Assembly: GCA_036745245.1 (NCBI GenBank)
Contig: DAIOGN010000083.1
Coordinates: 1-15,993, forward strand
Reading direction: 5' to 3'
DNA: 15,993 nucleotides
From: DAIOGN01 sp036745245
GTDB lineage: Bacteria; Zixibacteria; MSB-5A5; JAUVRN01
Part shown: in pieces, positions 1 to 7,627 of the stretch
Numbering within the stretch: position 1 is the first letter of the stretch
How the letters are laid out: every line of letters starts with the position of its first letter
Position numbers and translations under genes: made by a program
Notes under the pieces: generated by a model
Databases searched by the model: none
What the model saw: the letters and a program-made list of their open reading frames with translations, nothing else
Told to the model about the DNA's origin: nothing

Positions 1-477
1 GCCAGTGGCGCCGCCCAAGGACGGCGACTGGAGCAGCGTCGTCAGCGAAACCACCGCCGGCGGATTCCTGATGGGCAATCCCAACGCCAAAGTGCAGTTG
101 GTCGAGTTCGGGTCGATGACCTGCCCGCATTGCGCCGAATTCGACGAGGAGGCGATGAAGCCCCTGGTCGACAATTATGTGAAGTCCGGCAAGGTCGGCT
201 TTGAGTTCCGCAACTTCGTCCGCGACCCGTTCGACGTCGCCGCTTCGCTGGTCGCCCGCTGCGGCGGCACCACCAGCTTCTTCGGCCTTACCCGCGGCCT
301 TTATTCCGACCAGCGCAACTGGATAGCGAAGATCCAGTCGGGCGACCCCAACGCCATGCAACAGATCCAGACTTTGCCGCCCAACCAGCAATTCGCGGAG
401 ATCGCCCGGATCGCGGGCTTCCAGGATTGGGCTGCGCTGCGGGGCATTCCGGCCGAGAAGACGGCCGCCTGCCTGGT
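1..477 (+). pseudogene. DsbA-family thiol:disulfide oxidoreductase, fragment broken at both ends
   Basis: The product is a periplasmic DsbA-like thioredoxin-fold protein. The frame is already open at the window edge and there is no signal peptide, so the 5' end is missing; the GTG at 5 is unlikely to be the true start. Counting from position 5, the redox motif CPHC lies at residues 40-43 in the context FGSMTCPHCAEF. It is preceded by GGFLMGNPNAKVQLVEFG and followed by FEFRNFVRDPFD, both characteristic of sphingomonad DsbA-like proteins. Homology-like sequence continues through PPNQQFAEIARIAGF to about residue 157 (KTAACL, near 475). The remaining codons to the stop at 538 are antisense to the neighbouring metalloprotease and are not DsbA sequence. 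I read this as a contig fusion rather than a biological truncation. The family call is firm; the alphaproteobacterial origin is recalled from family sequences, not searched. Confidence 0.85.
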
Positions 478-480
478 CTC
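477..480. other. Probable chimeric contig junction
   Basis: Two unrelated genes on opposite strands both lose their C-terminal ends here. DsbA similarity on the plus strand ends at about 475, and M6 protease similarity on the minus strand ends at about 478. Each frame then runs on only as antisense of the other gene. No repeat or mobile-element end is visible at the point. The exact base is uncertain by several nucleotides. Confidence 0.7.
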
Positions 481-1803
481 GTATGGATACCACCACTGCG
501 CGCTGTCCGACACAGCACCCCCAGGGTTGGTCGTGTAATCGCGCGAGGGATTATACCCTGCATCCATCACCGCCACCCGGTAGTGCGGATATACGGGCCA
601 GCCGTTGTTTCCGTAGCCGCCTACGGAATCGTGGATGTGCGTGATCAGGAGTCCCCGGTCCAACGGATCGTTGCCGAAGGTCAGATCGGGCCAGAAATAA
701 GTGCTGAAGTCCGAGTCGAACTTGTCGAACATCCCAGCCGAGTTTCGATTGCGGTACTCCAGCAGGAAATACTCCCCGTCCGACATGTCGATCGGCAAGA
801 GATAGACGGAGCTGTCCGGCGTGGTTTCAACGTTGTGGATGACCAGATCGGGGTAGCTGGCCAGGTTCAGCTCGATGGGGTCGACCCAGCCCAACTCCTT
901 CTTGCTCCAGGCGCACAGATGCGTAGGCGGCATCGTGCGAATCGAAAGCAGATTGTAACCTGCGTAGCCCATGAGGCACCAGTCCACCAGCGGATGGTCG
1001 TTCTCGTCGTTGGGCGTGTAATAGGTGAAAGTTTCCAGCTTGTAGTCGTAGTCGTAGAGGTCCGGCAGGCCGAAGTTGTGGGTGAGTTCGTGGCAGAACA
1101 CACGAATCTTGTTCAGGGTATCCACTCCCGTGAGCATCTGCGGAAAAAGCGGATTGTGCAGGGGAAACAGCTCGGGCGAGGTGTTCCACCGGGATACGCG
1201 CACGCCGTCGAACGGCCCTGGGCCCCCGCCAGGGAAATAGCTTACGGCGTACGACCAGATGTCGTCGAAATCGTGCGTGTCTTCCTGCCCGGTTCCGGCG
1301 CGCACAAAGACCACCGCGTCCACAATGCCATCGTGGTTCCCGTCGTACTGGGAGTAATCGATAACCGGATCGAGATCGTAGAGGATCGGCTCGAAGTCGA
1401 ACCCTGCATTGTAGGCTCCTGCCGAGTACCAATCGGTTGCGCTTCCGGTGAGGTGCACGGTTCCATAGGAGACTTCGTCGAAGTAGTCCGCCACCGATCC
1501 GGCGGGAAGCGCGTCGCGCGAGAAGATGAGACTGTCGAGCACTTCCCGGGGATAGAGGCTGATCCGTGTATCCCATTCAACAAGTATGGCCAGCACCTTG
1601 AACGTGTCTGCCGCGAAGCGGAAGGATGCGATCGAGGCGCTATCTTCAGCGGTAAGTAGTGAGGGTGGGATACGGCCGAATTGCACCATCCGGTCTGCGG
1701 GCACATCGTACACGATGCTGTGCGCAAGATCCACTGCGTGAAGGGCGGGCGAGGGTGCACTGACCAACAGGAACAGTACGAAGAGGGAAAGGCGTCTCAT
1801 CAT
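478..1803 (-). CDS. Secreted M6-family (immune inhibitor A-like) zinc metalloprotease, C-terminus lost at contig join
   Basis: The likely start is the first of two adjacent ATGs (1803 and 1800), preceded by GGGAGGTGGGT. The upstream in-frame extension to 1923 has no signal-like sequence. A Sec signal peptide follows (residues 1-23, MMRRLSLFVLFLLV...ALHA). The M6 core is recognisable: ADYFDEVSYGTVHLTG, then SQYDGNHDGIVDAVV, a GTGQE element and DDIWSY. The catalytic signature is HELTHNFGLPDLYD, with the zinc-binding HExxH at residues 238-242 (codons near 1092-1078). Later WCLMGYAG and W-KKELGW also fit the family. The protein probably degrades extracellular protein. Sequence is convincing to SDSAQWWYPYE (about residue 442, near 478). 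The frame stays open to 301, but that part is antisense to the DsbA fragment. The missing end would hold the C-terminal beta domain. A serpin is transcribed divergently 297 bp away. Confidence 0.92.
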
Positions 1804-2026
1804 ACCCACCTCCCATTCCAATAACCCGGTCGCCCGGTGGGCGGTGCGCCCGGTAGTAAGGATGGCTAAGCGATGGCCCCAGTTCAGGGGGAGAGCATTC
1901 AAGATACTTCGCGGTCCCCCCATCGCAAGCCGGATCCCCGTCGCTTTTCAGGAAAAGAGCCGGAGGTGGGTTGTCTGTGATGCGGGGCAGGAGTCCGCCC
2001 GCCACGCGCGCCTCGGACCGTCTTCC

Positions 2027-2058
2027 TTGAACTCCCCGCGGACAGATCGGTGTATACT
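2027..2058 (+). promoter_or_regulatory. Weak sigma70-like promoter candidate for the serpin
   Basis: TTGAAC (2027-2032) and TATACT (2053-2058) lie 43-74 bp before the serpin ATG. Their spacing is 20 nt, longer than the usual 17, which lowers confidence. The 1804-2100 interval separates two divergent genes and must hold both promoters. I see no clear promoter for the protease on the other strand. Confidence 0.25.
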
Positions 2059-2100
2059 CCCAGGGGGTCGGAGGAGTTATTCTCTCGGAGGGCTATTGAA

Positions 2101-3345
2101 ATGATCAGGCGAAGCTTGGAGATTCTTCTGGCCGTTGGGGTGTGCATGCTCATTGCCACGACGGCTGCTCGGGCTGCGGAACCACCCACAGATCAACTCG
2201 ACCCCAAGGCAGCGGCCCTGAGCGACGCCTACAATCGATTCGGCTTCGGGCTATTCAACCGCATCACCAAGAGCGCCTCCACTCAGAACGTATTCATCTC
2301 ACCGGCCAGCGCCGCGTTTGCCCTGGCGATGCTCTACAACGGCGCGGCGGGTACTACCAGGGAAGAGCTGGCACAGGTGCTCGGGGGCCTTGGGGAACTC
2401 ACGCTCGAGGAGGAAGGCGAAGCCAATGCCAGACTCCTGGAGGCCCTGAGCAAGGGCGACACCAGCGTACAACTGGCCGTGGCCAACTCCATCTGGTACC
2501 GCAACAGCTTCAAGTTCCGCGAGGACTTCCTGGACCGCTCGCGCGAGTCGTTCATGGCAGAAGTGGCGGCTCTGAACTTCGACGATCCCGGTGCACCCGC
2601 CATCATCAATGCATGGGTGGACCGCAGCACGCGCGGCAAAATCGGAAAAATGGTCGATCAGATTGACCCCATGGACGTCATGTTCCTGATGAACGCCGTT
2701 TACTTCAAGGGCAAGTGGACCCACCCCTTCTCCAAGGAGCAAACGGCCAACAGGCCATTCCACCGACTGGACGGGTCTGTCACGGAGTTGCCGATGATGG
2801 GGCAGACGGAGTCGTTCAGATACTTTGCCACCGACTCGTTCCAGGCCATTCGCCTCCCGTACGGCAGCGAGTCGTGTCACATGGTGCTCTTTCTGCCCTC
2901 GGCCAATCATGATCTGGCAGGCTTCGTGGCTACTCTCTCACCGGATCGTTGGGCGGTCTGGCGGGATCAGTTCCGGTATCAGGACGTCCATCTTGTGATG
3001 CCTCGATTCACTCTGGAGTATGAGATACCCTTGAATGAACCGCTCCAGGCCATGGGGATGACGTCCGCATTCGACCTCGAGGCAGCCGATCTGTCCGGGC
3101 TCTGGGACCCGCCGGAAGTGAGGTCATTCAACCTGTATGTGAGTTCTGTCAGGCAGAAGACCTTTGTGGAAGTCAATGAAGAAGGGACCGAGGCCGCCGC
3201 AGTCACGAGTGTCGGCATTACGGCCTCCTCCGTGCCTCCCCCGCCACGGGAAATGATCGTCGACCGACCCTTCTTCTTCGCCATCGTCGATCGCACGACC
3301 GACTTGATTCTGTTCATGGGCGCCATCGTCGATCCCGCGCCGTAG
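2101..3345 (+). CDS. Secreted serpin (serine/cysteine protease inhibitor), 414 aa
   Basis: Start ATG 2101 has GGAGGG at 2087-2092 and gives a Sec signal peptide (residues 1-26, MIRRSLEILLAVGVCML...ARA). The in-frame GTG at 2050 would bury that signal. The full serpin fold is present: FISPASAAFALAMLYNGAAGTT near residues 65-86, NAVYFKGKW at 198-206, a C-terminal PFFFAIVDRTTDLILFMGAI. Length matches the family. The reactive-centre-loop hinge EEGTEAAAV begins at E360. Small residues at P14-P9 are what inhibitory serpins need to insert the loop. Aligning SSVPPPP with the SIPP of alpha-1-antitrypsin puts P1-P1' at S376-S377, which would suit an elastase- or subtilisin-like target; this is inference. 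It is presumably released to the periplasm or outside. The divergent neighbour is a metalloprotease, which serpins do not normally inhibit by their trapping mechanism. No terminator is evident in the 130 bp after the stop. Confidence 0.95.
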   Translation: MIRRSLEILLAVGVCMLIATTAARAAEPPTDQLDPKAAALSDAYNRFGFGLFNRITKSASTQNVFISPASAAFALAMLYNGAAGTTREELAQVLGGLGELTLEEEGEANARLLEALSKGDTSVQLAVANSIWYRNSFKFREDFLDRSRESFMAEVAALNFDDPGAPAIINAWVDRSTRGKIGKMVDQIDPMDVMFLMNAVYFKGKWTHPFSKEQTANRPFHRLDGSVTELPMMGQTESFRYFATDSFQAIRLPYGSESCHMVLFLPSANHDLAGFVATLSPDRWAVWRDQFRYQDVHLVMPRFTLEYEIPLNEPLQAMGMTSAFDLEAADLSGLWDPPEVRSFNLYVSSVRQKTFVEVNEEGTEAAAVTSVGITASSVPPPPREMIVDRPFFFAIVDRTTDLILFMGAIVDPAP

Positions 3346-3475
3346 ACCCAGCAGGAGCAGGTTCCACCACGCGCCATGGCGGCACGTTGGATCCCGCTAG
3401 ATTGTACTGAACCGAGATCTCGAGGATTCGTGCCACGATGGTTCCGCGAATCGCTCAAGAATTGGTACGGGTCTT

Positions 3476-4285
3476 TTAAGAAACCCTCTGCGCAGTCAGA
3501 AGCGGCTCAGAATCCACAATCGTGAATTCGGTGGCCTTCTGGTTCTCCACCTTGAAGGCGATCGAGACCGTGGGTGCGCCCACGGGGTGGAAACGATGAT
3601 TGCCCAGGTAAATCAGGTTTCGGGCGCTGCCCTTGGAGGCCTTCATCCGGAATTTCTCTCTCTCGTACAGGATGGCGATTACACCAAGGGGACCTGGCGC
3701 GAATCTGAAATCCCCGGTGTAGCTTTCTGCGGGCAATTCGAGCGCTGCAGCCTTGGGCACCGGGTCGGCGCCTCCCACGGACTCGAGATAGGTGACCACC
3801 GTAGCCGACTCATCCCCACCGGCACGCGCATGATGCAGAAGGGTCAGGCCGTGAGGCCCCGGGATGCTCTGGATACCTGGCTGTGCTTCGATCGCGACTT
3901 TCACCGCCTCCAGGTGGCCAAGCATGGCGTGCGTGAACAGGTCGGGTCGGGCACCGTACGAAATCAACAACGCGGCCATCTCGCGCCCGCCGGTATGGGC
4001 CGCCGCACCGATGGCTGACTCCCAGTCACCAAATCCCCAGTCGATGGCGGCGTTGGCGAGTGTGGGGTAGGCTTTCAGCAGAGCCTCGACCTTCTCGATG
4101 TCGCGATGGGCCAGCCCCACCATGTCCGCGGACAGTGTCGGATTCCGGCTGGGAAAGTGATCCAGTGGAGATGCCTCAGGCTCGGTCTGAGCCATGGCCA
4201 GGCCAGGCTGCAGTCCAACCAGCACGGCCGCCAGCCCGATGGGCATCAACGTAAGGATTTGTCGTCGAGTCGCAAGTTGCATCAT
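3476..4285 (-). CDS. Exported ankyrin-repeat protein with Tat-like signal, 269 aa
   Basis: The start is ATG 4285 (or the adjacent ATG 4282), preceded by GGGAGAG about 9 nt upstream; the GTG/ATG-type starts upstream to 4318 add no signal-like sequence. The N-terminus reads LATRRQILTLMPIGLAAVL...AMAQ. The twin arginine (R7-R8) followed by hydrophobic residues and an AMA-type cleavage site suggests Tat export. Residues about 51-172 form ankyrin-type helical pairs (DIEKVEALLKAYPTLANA, AAHTGGREMAALLISYGARPD, HLEAVKVAIEAQPG, GLTLLHHARAGG). About residues 180-269 are a beta-rich tail of unknown function (ESYTGDFRF, HRFHPVGAPTVSIAF). It probably mediates protein contacts in the periplasm. It lies 201 bp downstream of the peptidase gene on the same strand and converges on the serpin. 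Specific function is not recognised. Confidence 0.85.
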   Translation of the reverse strand: MMQLATRRQILTLMPIGLAAVLVGLQPGLAMAQTEPEASPLDHFPSRNPTLSADMVGLAHRDIEKVEALLKAYPTLANAAIDWGFGDWESAIGAAAHTGGREMAALLISYGARPDLFTHAMLGHLEAVKVAIEAQPGIQSIPGPHGLTLLHHARAGGDESATVVTYLESVGGADPVPKAAALELPAESYTGDFRFAPGPLGVIAILYEREKFRMKASKGSARNLIYLGNHRFHPVGAPTVSIAFKVENQKATEFTIVDSEPLLTAQRVS

Positions 4286-4486
4286 GGTTGCATCTCTCCC
4301 AGGCTGACGGGCGCCCAATGGTTGAACCTCGGTTTCCGGAGGCTGGCAGGCTCGACCGTCTTCAACGGGGAAGGACGCGATCCTGCTCGCAGTTCCTACC
4401 TACGTCAGTTTCAGGCCGTCGGTTGCGGCCAGAGCCAGGAAGTCGGCGAACAGAATTCGTCTGGTGTGGTGCCAGACGGGGGTGGG

Positions 4487-5947
4487 CTACAACTCCTCCT
4501 CGAACACGGGCTTCGGAATCGAAAATAGGTACCACTCATCAACAGACTCGAAGGGGGTCGGTGGAATCAGGAAACCAGCCACGCACTTGGCAATGAGGTT
4601 GCCGGTATAGAGGTTGTACACGGAGATTTCCTGCGGATCCGCCACCACAGCATATTTTTCGCCGCCGTACGGTCGATCGCCGAACATCAGCACGAACTGC
4701 TCGCTGCGAAAGTCGCGCCACGCATCGTCGGGCAGAAGCAGCAACGTGTCTCGGATGGAGAAGCAGTAGCGATCCCGGTTTGCGAGAATCGTGGCGTGGG
4801 GCCTTTCGAGTACGCGGGCCCCGGAATCGACTGAACAGCCGGCTCGAAGGGCCGTTCGGGACGCGGCGGTCCGAAGGTACTCCTGCCAGGCCCGATCCGG
4901 CGGCAGTTCACTGTCGGAGATTGGTGTGGCCCGAACCGTTTCCGCCCCGCCGCTGTGCCGAAGATAGAGTTCCAGGTACCCCTCCAGACCCATGAACTCC
5001 AGAAGAAAGCCGCTATACAATCCGCCTGCCGGATAGCTCATGGAGGGGTCGAGCGCGTCGTACGCACTGTCGGAGCACAGTTCGCGATAGTCCAGCATGC
5101 CTGATGCGAACAGATAATGACCAAGCTCCAGAATGGGCCCGGGCTCTTTGCCTCCCCGTCCTCCGAGCGCCACGGCCAGTCCTTCCTGGAGGAGCGAGTG
5201 CGTGTACAGCGGCAGAGCGCGCAGCTTGAAGTTCACAAGCAGATGCACCAGCTCGTGGTAGTGTGCGTGATAGGATGTGATGATCGCATCATACGCCAGA
5301 TTGTACATGCCCAGGGTGGAGTACCCCGTGAGCCGCTGCACTTCGGCGCCGTTGGCGCACAAGTAGTAGTTGAGCTTTCCGCGGGCGAGAAGTGAACGGT
5401 CATCTTCACTCAGACCAAGTCTCGTGGCGGTCGCCTCGAAGAATCGTTCGAGGTTTGTGACATGGTAGTCGCGCAGCGACGCCGAGTCACTCACGATGAA
5501 ACGGAAGTGCTCGCTCTCAATGACCTTCCAGCCGCGAGTTTGATACCGGAGAGGCGAGATGAGAAGACTGTCTTCAAACAGAAAGCTGAGCGAATCCGGA
5601 GTTCCGGGAAACGTGAGCACCAGTCTGGCCACGTTGTGCTCCGGGTCCACAGGCTGGATGGCTTGTTTCGCGCGGCCCGGGTCGACTCGTGCACGAATCG
5701 TAGAATCGAGGTCGTAGGAGATCAGGAACTTGTGGTCGACCCCCAGGTAACGGATGCCCAACCTCCCGGACATGGCCAGCTCATCAGGGTGAGCGAACGN
5801 NNNNNNNNNGAACGACTCGAGACGGTCGCGTTCGTCAATGAGGGCTCGGACAAAGTCGGATGCGCGCTCATCGGTGAGGGGGCCGGCACCTGCCTGAAGC
5901 GGCTGAAGCAGAACCAGGACTACCGGCCAAATGCTGCCTGGGGACAT
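4487..5947 (-). CDS. Putative exported gluzincin-type peptidase (peptidase MA-like), interrupted by N-run 1
   Basis: ATG 5947 opens a short hydrophobic leader (IWPVVLVLLQPLQAGAG), probably a signal peptide; a GGGAG lies rather far upstream, so the start is less sure. A central domain starts around SEHFRFIVSD, and the active-site region is HYHELVHLLVNF. HELVH (codons at 5257-5243) is followed 19 residues later by the Glu of LLQEGLAVALGG. HExxH-(19)-E is the gluzincin pattern, and the context resembles peptidase MA-like domains. The C-terminal third is unrecognised. N-run 1 falls after RDRLESF. Both flanks carry the same 5 bases, and merging them gives an uninterrupted RDRLESFAHPDEL. The true protein is then five codons shorter than the scaffold implies. 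It sits 48 bp after the Ig-like lipoprotein gene, so the two are probably co-transcribed. Catalytic activity is inferred from the motif only. Confidence 0.75.
   Translation of the reverse strand: MSPGSIWPVVLVLLQPLQAGAGPLTDERASDFVRALIDERDRLESFXXXXFAHPDELAMSGRLGIRYLGVDHKFLISYDLDSTIRARVDPGRAKQAIQPVDPEHNVARLVLTFPGTPDSLSFLFEDSLLISPLRYQTRGWKVIESEHFRFIVSDSASLRDYHVTNLERFFEATATRLGLSEDDRSLLARGKLNYYLCANGAEVQRLTGYSTLGMYNLAYDAIITSYHAHYHELVHLLVNFKLRALPLYTHSLLQEGLAVALGGRGGKEPGPILELGHYLFASGMLDYRELCSDSAYDALDPSMSYPAGGLYSGFLLEFMGLEGYLELYLRHSGGAETVRATPISDSELPPDRAWQEYLRTAASRTALRAGCSVDSGARVLERPHATILANRDRYCFSIRDTLLLLPDDAWRDFRSEQFVLMFGDRPYGGEKYAVVADPQEISVYNLYTGNLIAKCVAGFLIPPTPFESVDEWYLFSIPKPVFEEEL
5800..5809. other. 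Assembly gap 1 (10 N), probably spurious
   Basis: GAACG occurs immediately before (5795-5799) and immediately after (5810-5814) the N-run. Collapsing the N and one copy restores a smooth in-frame peptide in the minus-strand peptidase gene. This is the look of an unmerged short overlap between contigs rather than missing sequence. Confidence 0.85.
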
Positions 5948-5995
5948 GCCAGGTTTACTCCCGGAGGTGGGGCCGGGTTCGGCGGCGGTCGAAAT

Positions 5996-7294
5996 CTACC
6001 GCACCCGGAAGTACAACTCGTACGGCTCCTTGAGGTGATCACCCCAAAGGCTTGCCGCCGCTGTCGAGACACGCGCAATGTATACGCCTTCTGACACGAC
6101 ACCCGAATCCGGGCTGAAGTAGAGCTGATCCGAGTAATTCAAGCTGAGGGTACCTGTCACGGGGTCGCCCTGGAGCGTCTCCAGCGAAAAAGCCGCCGTC
6201 AGACTCAGCGAGTCCATTTCGGAATTGAACTGGAGCCTGACCGCGCATCCCGGGCAGTAATCGAATTCCCCGGGTCGCGGGCTCGAGTTGATCACCTTGA
6301 GTGACTGGGTTCGAAACGTCGCGGTCAGATCACCCGACGCCGTGGACGACCCCACCAGGGGCACGTCTCCATTGATGTGCATCACGTACGTCTGATCGGC
6401 GCGAAGTCCTGCGTCCCCGGTGTTAAAGAATCTCAGCTGGCCGCCACTCTGGTAGTAAGGGTCGGCCACCCACACGCCTTCGATGGCAGGGGTGAAGGTG
6501 GTGGCTACCGTCAGGGAATCGGGATGAACCATGGCGTTGAATTGGGCATACATAACGAAGTCACGACGCGGCTCCACCAGCTTGTTGCCGGACCCGTAGT
6601 ACGACTGGGACTGAAGGCCCATGAGTCGCAGGGAATCGGTAGTGAACACCTGAACCAGAGAATCTCCCCACGCTTGACCGCCCGCTATAGTGAGCCCCGG
6701 CCCGATGTAGAAGGTGTATTCAGTGGCCACCTCCAGGCCGCTTGAGACCTGGAACTCGTAGGTGTAGTACGAGCTGTACGCAGGACCGATGATGTAGTTG
6801 GATTGGGAGTACCACGAACCTTGAATAGTGGGAGTGAAGGTCACGGCTGTTTCGAGCGACAGCATTGAGATCGGCATGGTTGAAGTAATCGTGATGCGCG
6901 TCAGGAATGGGTGCACTCCCAGCGAGCTGTCTCCTGGGTAGACGCTGACCAGGGGCCACGAAGGTGGGCTCAGTCGGATTTCCTTGAGCGACGTGGTTCG
7001 ATTGGTCTCTACGGAAACGTTCCGGATGGTGAGATGCTTCCCACCGGGAGTGACCAGTCGCACCTCGTACAAACCCACCGGCAGATCATCAATCTTGAAA
7101 TAACCCGCGGAATCCGCGATCGTGCCCTTGATCAGCTGCGCCTGCCAGACGGACACTTCGATGTTGAATTCGTGAGAGATGATCTGGCCCACGATGGCCT
7201 GCGATTCGGTGGTGGGTGCAGTGGTGGGCGACTCGTCGCAGCCGCTCATCACAGCAGTCAGGCACAAGAGCAGGAGTGCCCGTTGGTTACACAT
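5996..7294 (-). CDS. Lipoprotein with carboxypeptidase-regulatory-like domain and three Ig-like (Big_5) repeats, 432 aa
   Basis: Start ATG 7294 has AGAGGAG just upstream at a short spacing. The leader MCNQRALLLLCLTAVMSGC ends in a good lipobox with C19 as the predicted lipidated residue, followed by a Thr/Ser/Pro-rich linker. Residues roughly 33-110 match a CarboxypepD_reg-like fold (IVGQIISHEF, GTIADSAGYFKIDDLPVGLYEVRLV). Three SbsA-type Ig-like units then follow, recognisable by the recurring pattern of a 'mobile' strand plus ATTFTP-type turn: SLETAVTFTPTIQGSW, SLTVATTFTPAIEGVW, and SLTAAFSLETLQGDPVTG. Two Cys lie close together in the last unit (DYCPGCAV). It is probably an outer-membrane or surface-anchored adhesion or scaffold protein. 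It is the first gene of a likely two-gene unit with the peptidase. Confidence 0.85.
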   Translation of the reverse strand: MCNQRALLLLCLTAVMSGCDESPTTAPTTESQAIVGQIISHEFNIEVSVWQAQLIKGTIADSAGYFKIDDLPVGLYEVRLVTPGGKHLTIRNVSVETNRTTSLKEIRLSPPSWPLVSVYPGDSSLGVHPFLTRITITSTMPISMLSLETAVTFTPTIQGSWYSQSNYIIGPAYSSYYTYEFQVSSGLEVATEYTFYIGPGLTIAGGQAWGDSLVQVFTTDSLRLMGLQSQSYYGSGNKLVEPRRDFVMYAQFNAMVHPDSLTVATTFTPAIEGVWVADPYYQSGGQLRFFNTGDAGLRADQTYVMHINGDVPLVGSSTASGDLTATFRTQSLKVINSSPRPGEFDYCPGCAVRLQFNSEMDSLSLTAAFSLETLQGDPVTGTLSLNYSDQLYFSPDSGVVSEGVYIARVSTAAASLWGDHLKEPYELYFRVR

Positions 7295-7445
7295 ACGCTC
7301 CTCTGCAGCAGACGGAAATAGCTGACTTTGCTATCTAAACTACGCCAGCTAGAGCGCCTGTCAATGAGTGTGTGTGCCGGGTGCGATCAACCGACGTCAC
7401 GCCGGACATGCCGGCGTCAGGTGCGAACCTGGCACCAAGTACCCG

Positions 7446-7473
7446 TTGCGTTATCAGACACCGGGGCTATATT
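7446..7473 (+). promoter_or_regulatory. Sigma70-like promoter candidate for the polyferredoxin unit
   Basis: TTGCGT (7446-7451) and TATATT (7468-7473) are separated by 16 nt. Transcription from here would leave a leader of about 150 nt before ATG 7628, long enough for cis regulation. A short inverted repeat lies just upstream (7399-7417) and could be an operator. Confidence 0.35.
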
Positions 7474-7518
7474 TCCAGAGCAATAGCAGAGTCGCAGGTC
7501 AGCTATGGCGATAGGCCG

Positions 7519-7552
7519 GTGGAACCCGGGAAGCGCATGCGGGTTGAACCAC
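7519..7552 (+). promoter_or_regulatory. Possible leader hairpin upstream of the polyferredoxin gene
   Basis: GTGG-AACCCG (7519-7528) can pair with CGGGTT and CCAC (7540-7545 and 7549-7552). That gives a 6-bp stem, a 3-nt bulge and a 4-bp stem around an 11-nt loop. No U-run follows, so it is not an intrinsic terminator. Whether it is regulatory or fortuitous in GC-rich DNA is open. Confidence 0.25.
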
Positions 7553-7627
7553 TGAGCGCGCCGCTGACGGCCGCATGACTCGCATGTGAGCGATCCAGAG
7601 TCCGGGTCGGCTAAAAAGGGGCTGGGC

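Larger units (their letters stand above)
7295..7627. other. Intergenic region between divergent genes, with structured leader candidates
   Basis: This 333-bp stretch separates the minus-strand lipoprotein from the plus-strand polyferredoxin. I see no convincing protein gene. It holds a 7-bp inverted repeat (ACGCCGG/CCGGCGT, 7399-7417), a promoter candidate at 7446-7473 and a leader hairpin candidate at 7519-7552. The 68-codon open frame at 7372-7578 looks random, with no ribosome site and no recognisable fold. I could not match the leader to cobalamin or other riboswitch families that I know. Confidence 0.5.

Noticed and set aside
427..1659. Long plus-strand open frame (410 codons) opposite the M6 protease
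   Set aside because: It is the antisense shadow of a gene with clear M6 motifs and a signal peptide. Its translation is low-complexity in V, R and E with no fold or ribosome site.
3400..3460. Possible bidirectional terminator after the serpin (GATTCG ... CGAATC)
   Set aside because: Only 6 bp of stem around an 18-nt loop and no U-run; not convincing.
4288..4596. 102-codon plus-strand frame spanning the gap between the ankyrin and peptidase genes
   Set aside because: It is mostly antisense to the peptidase C-terminus, with biased Arg/Gly/Thr composition and no motifs.
7510..7560. Cobalamin riboswitch, suggested by CCGGTGGAACCCGGGAAG
   Set aside because: The conserved core elements of that riboswitch (B12 box and surrounding helices) are not present in the expected order.
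7372..7578. Small 68-codon frame in the intergenic region
   Set aside because: No ribosome site, no hydrophobic or domain pattern, and it overlaps the promoter and hairpin candidates. It is probably chance.
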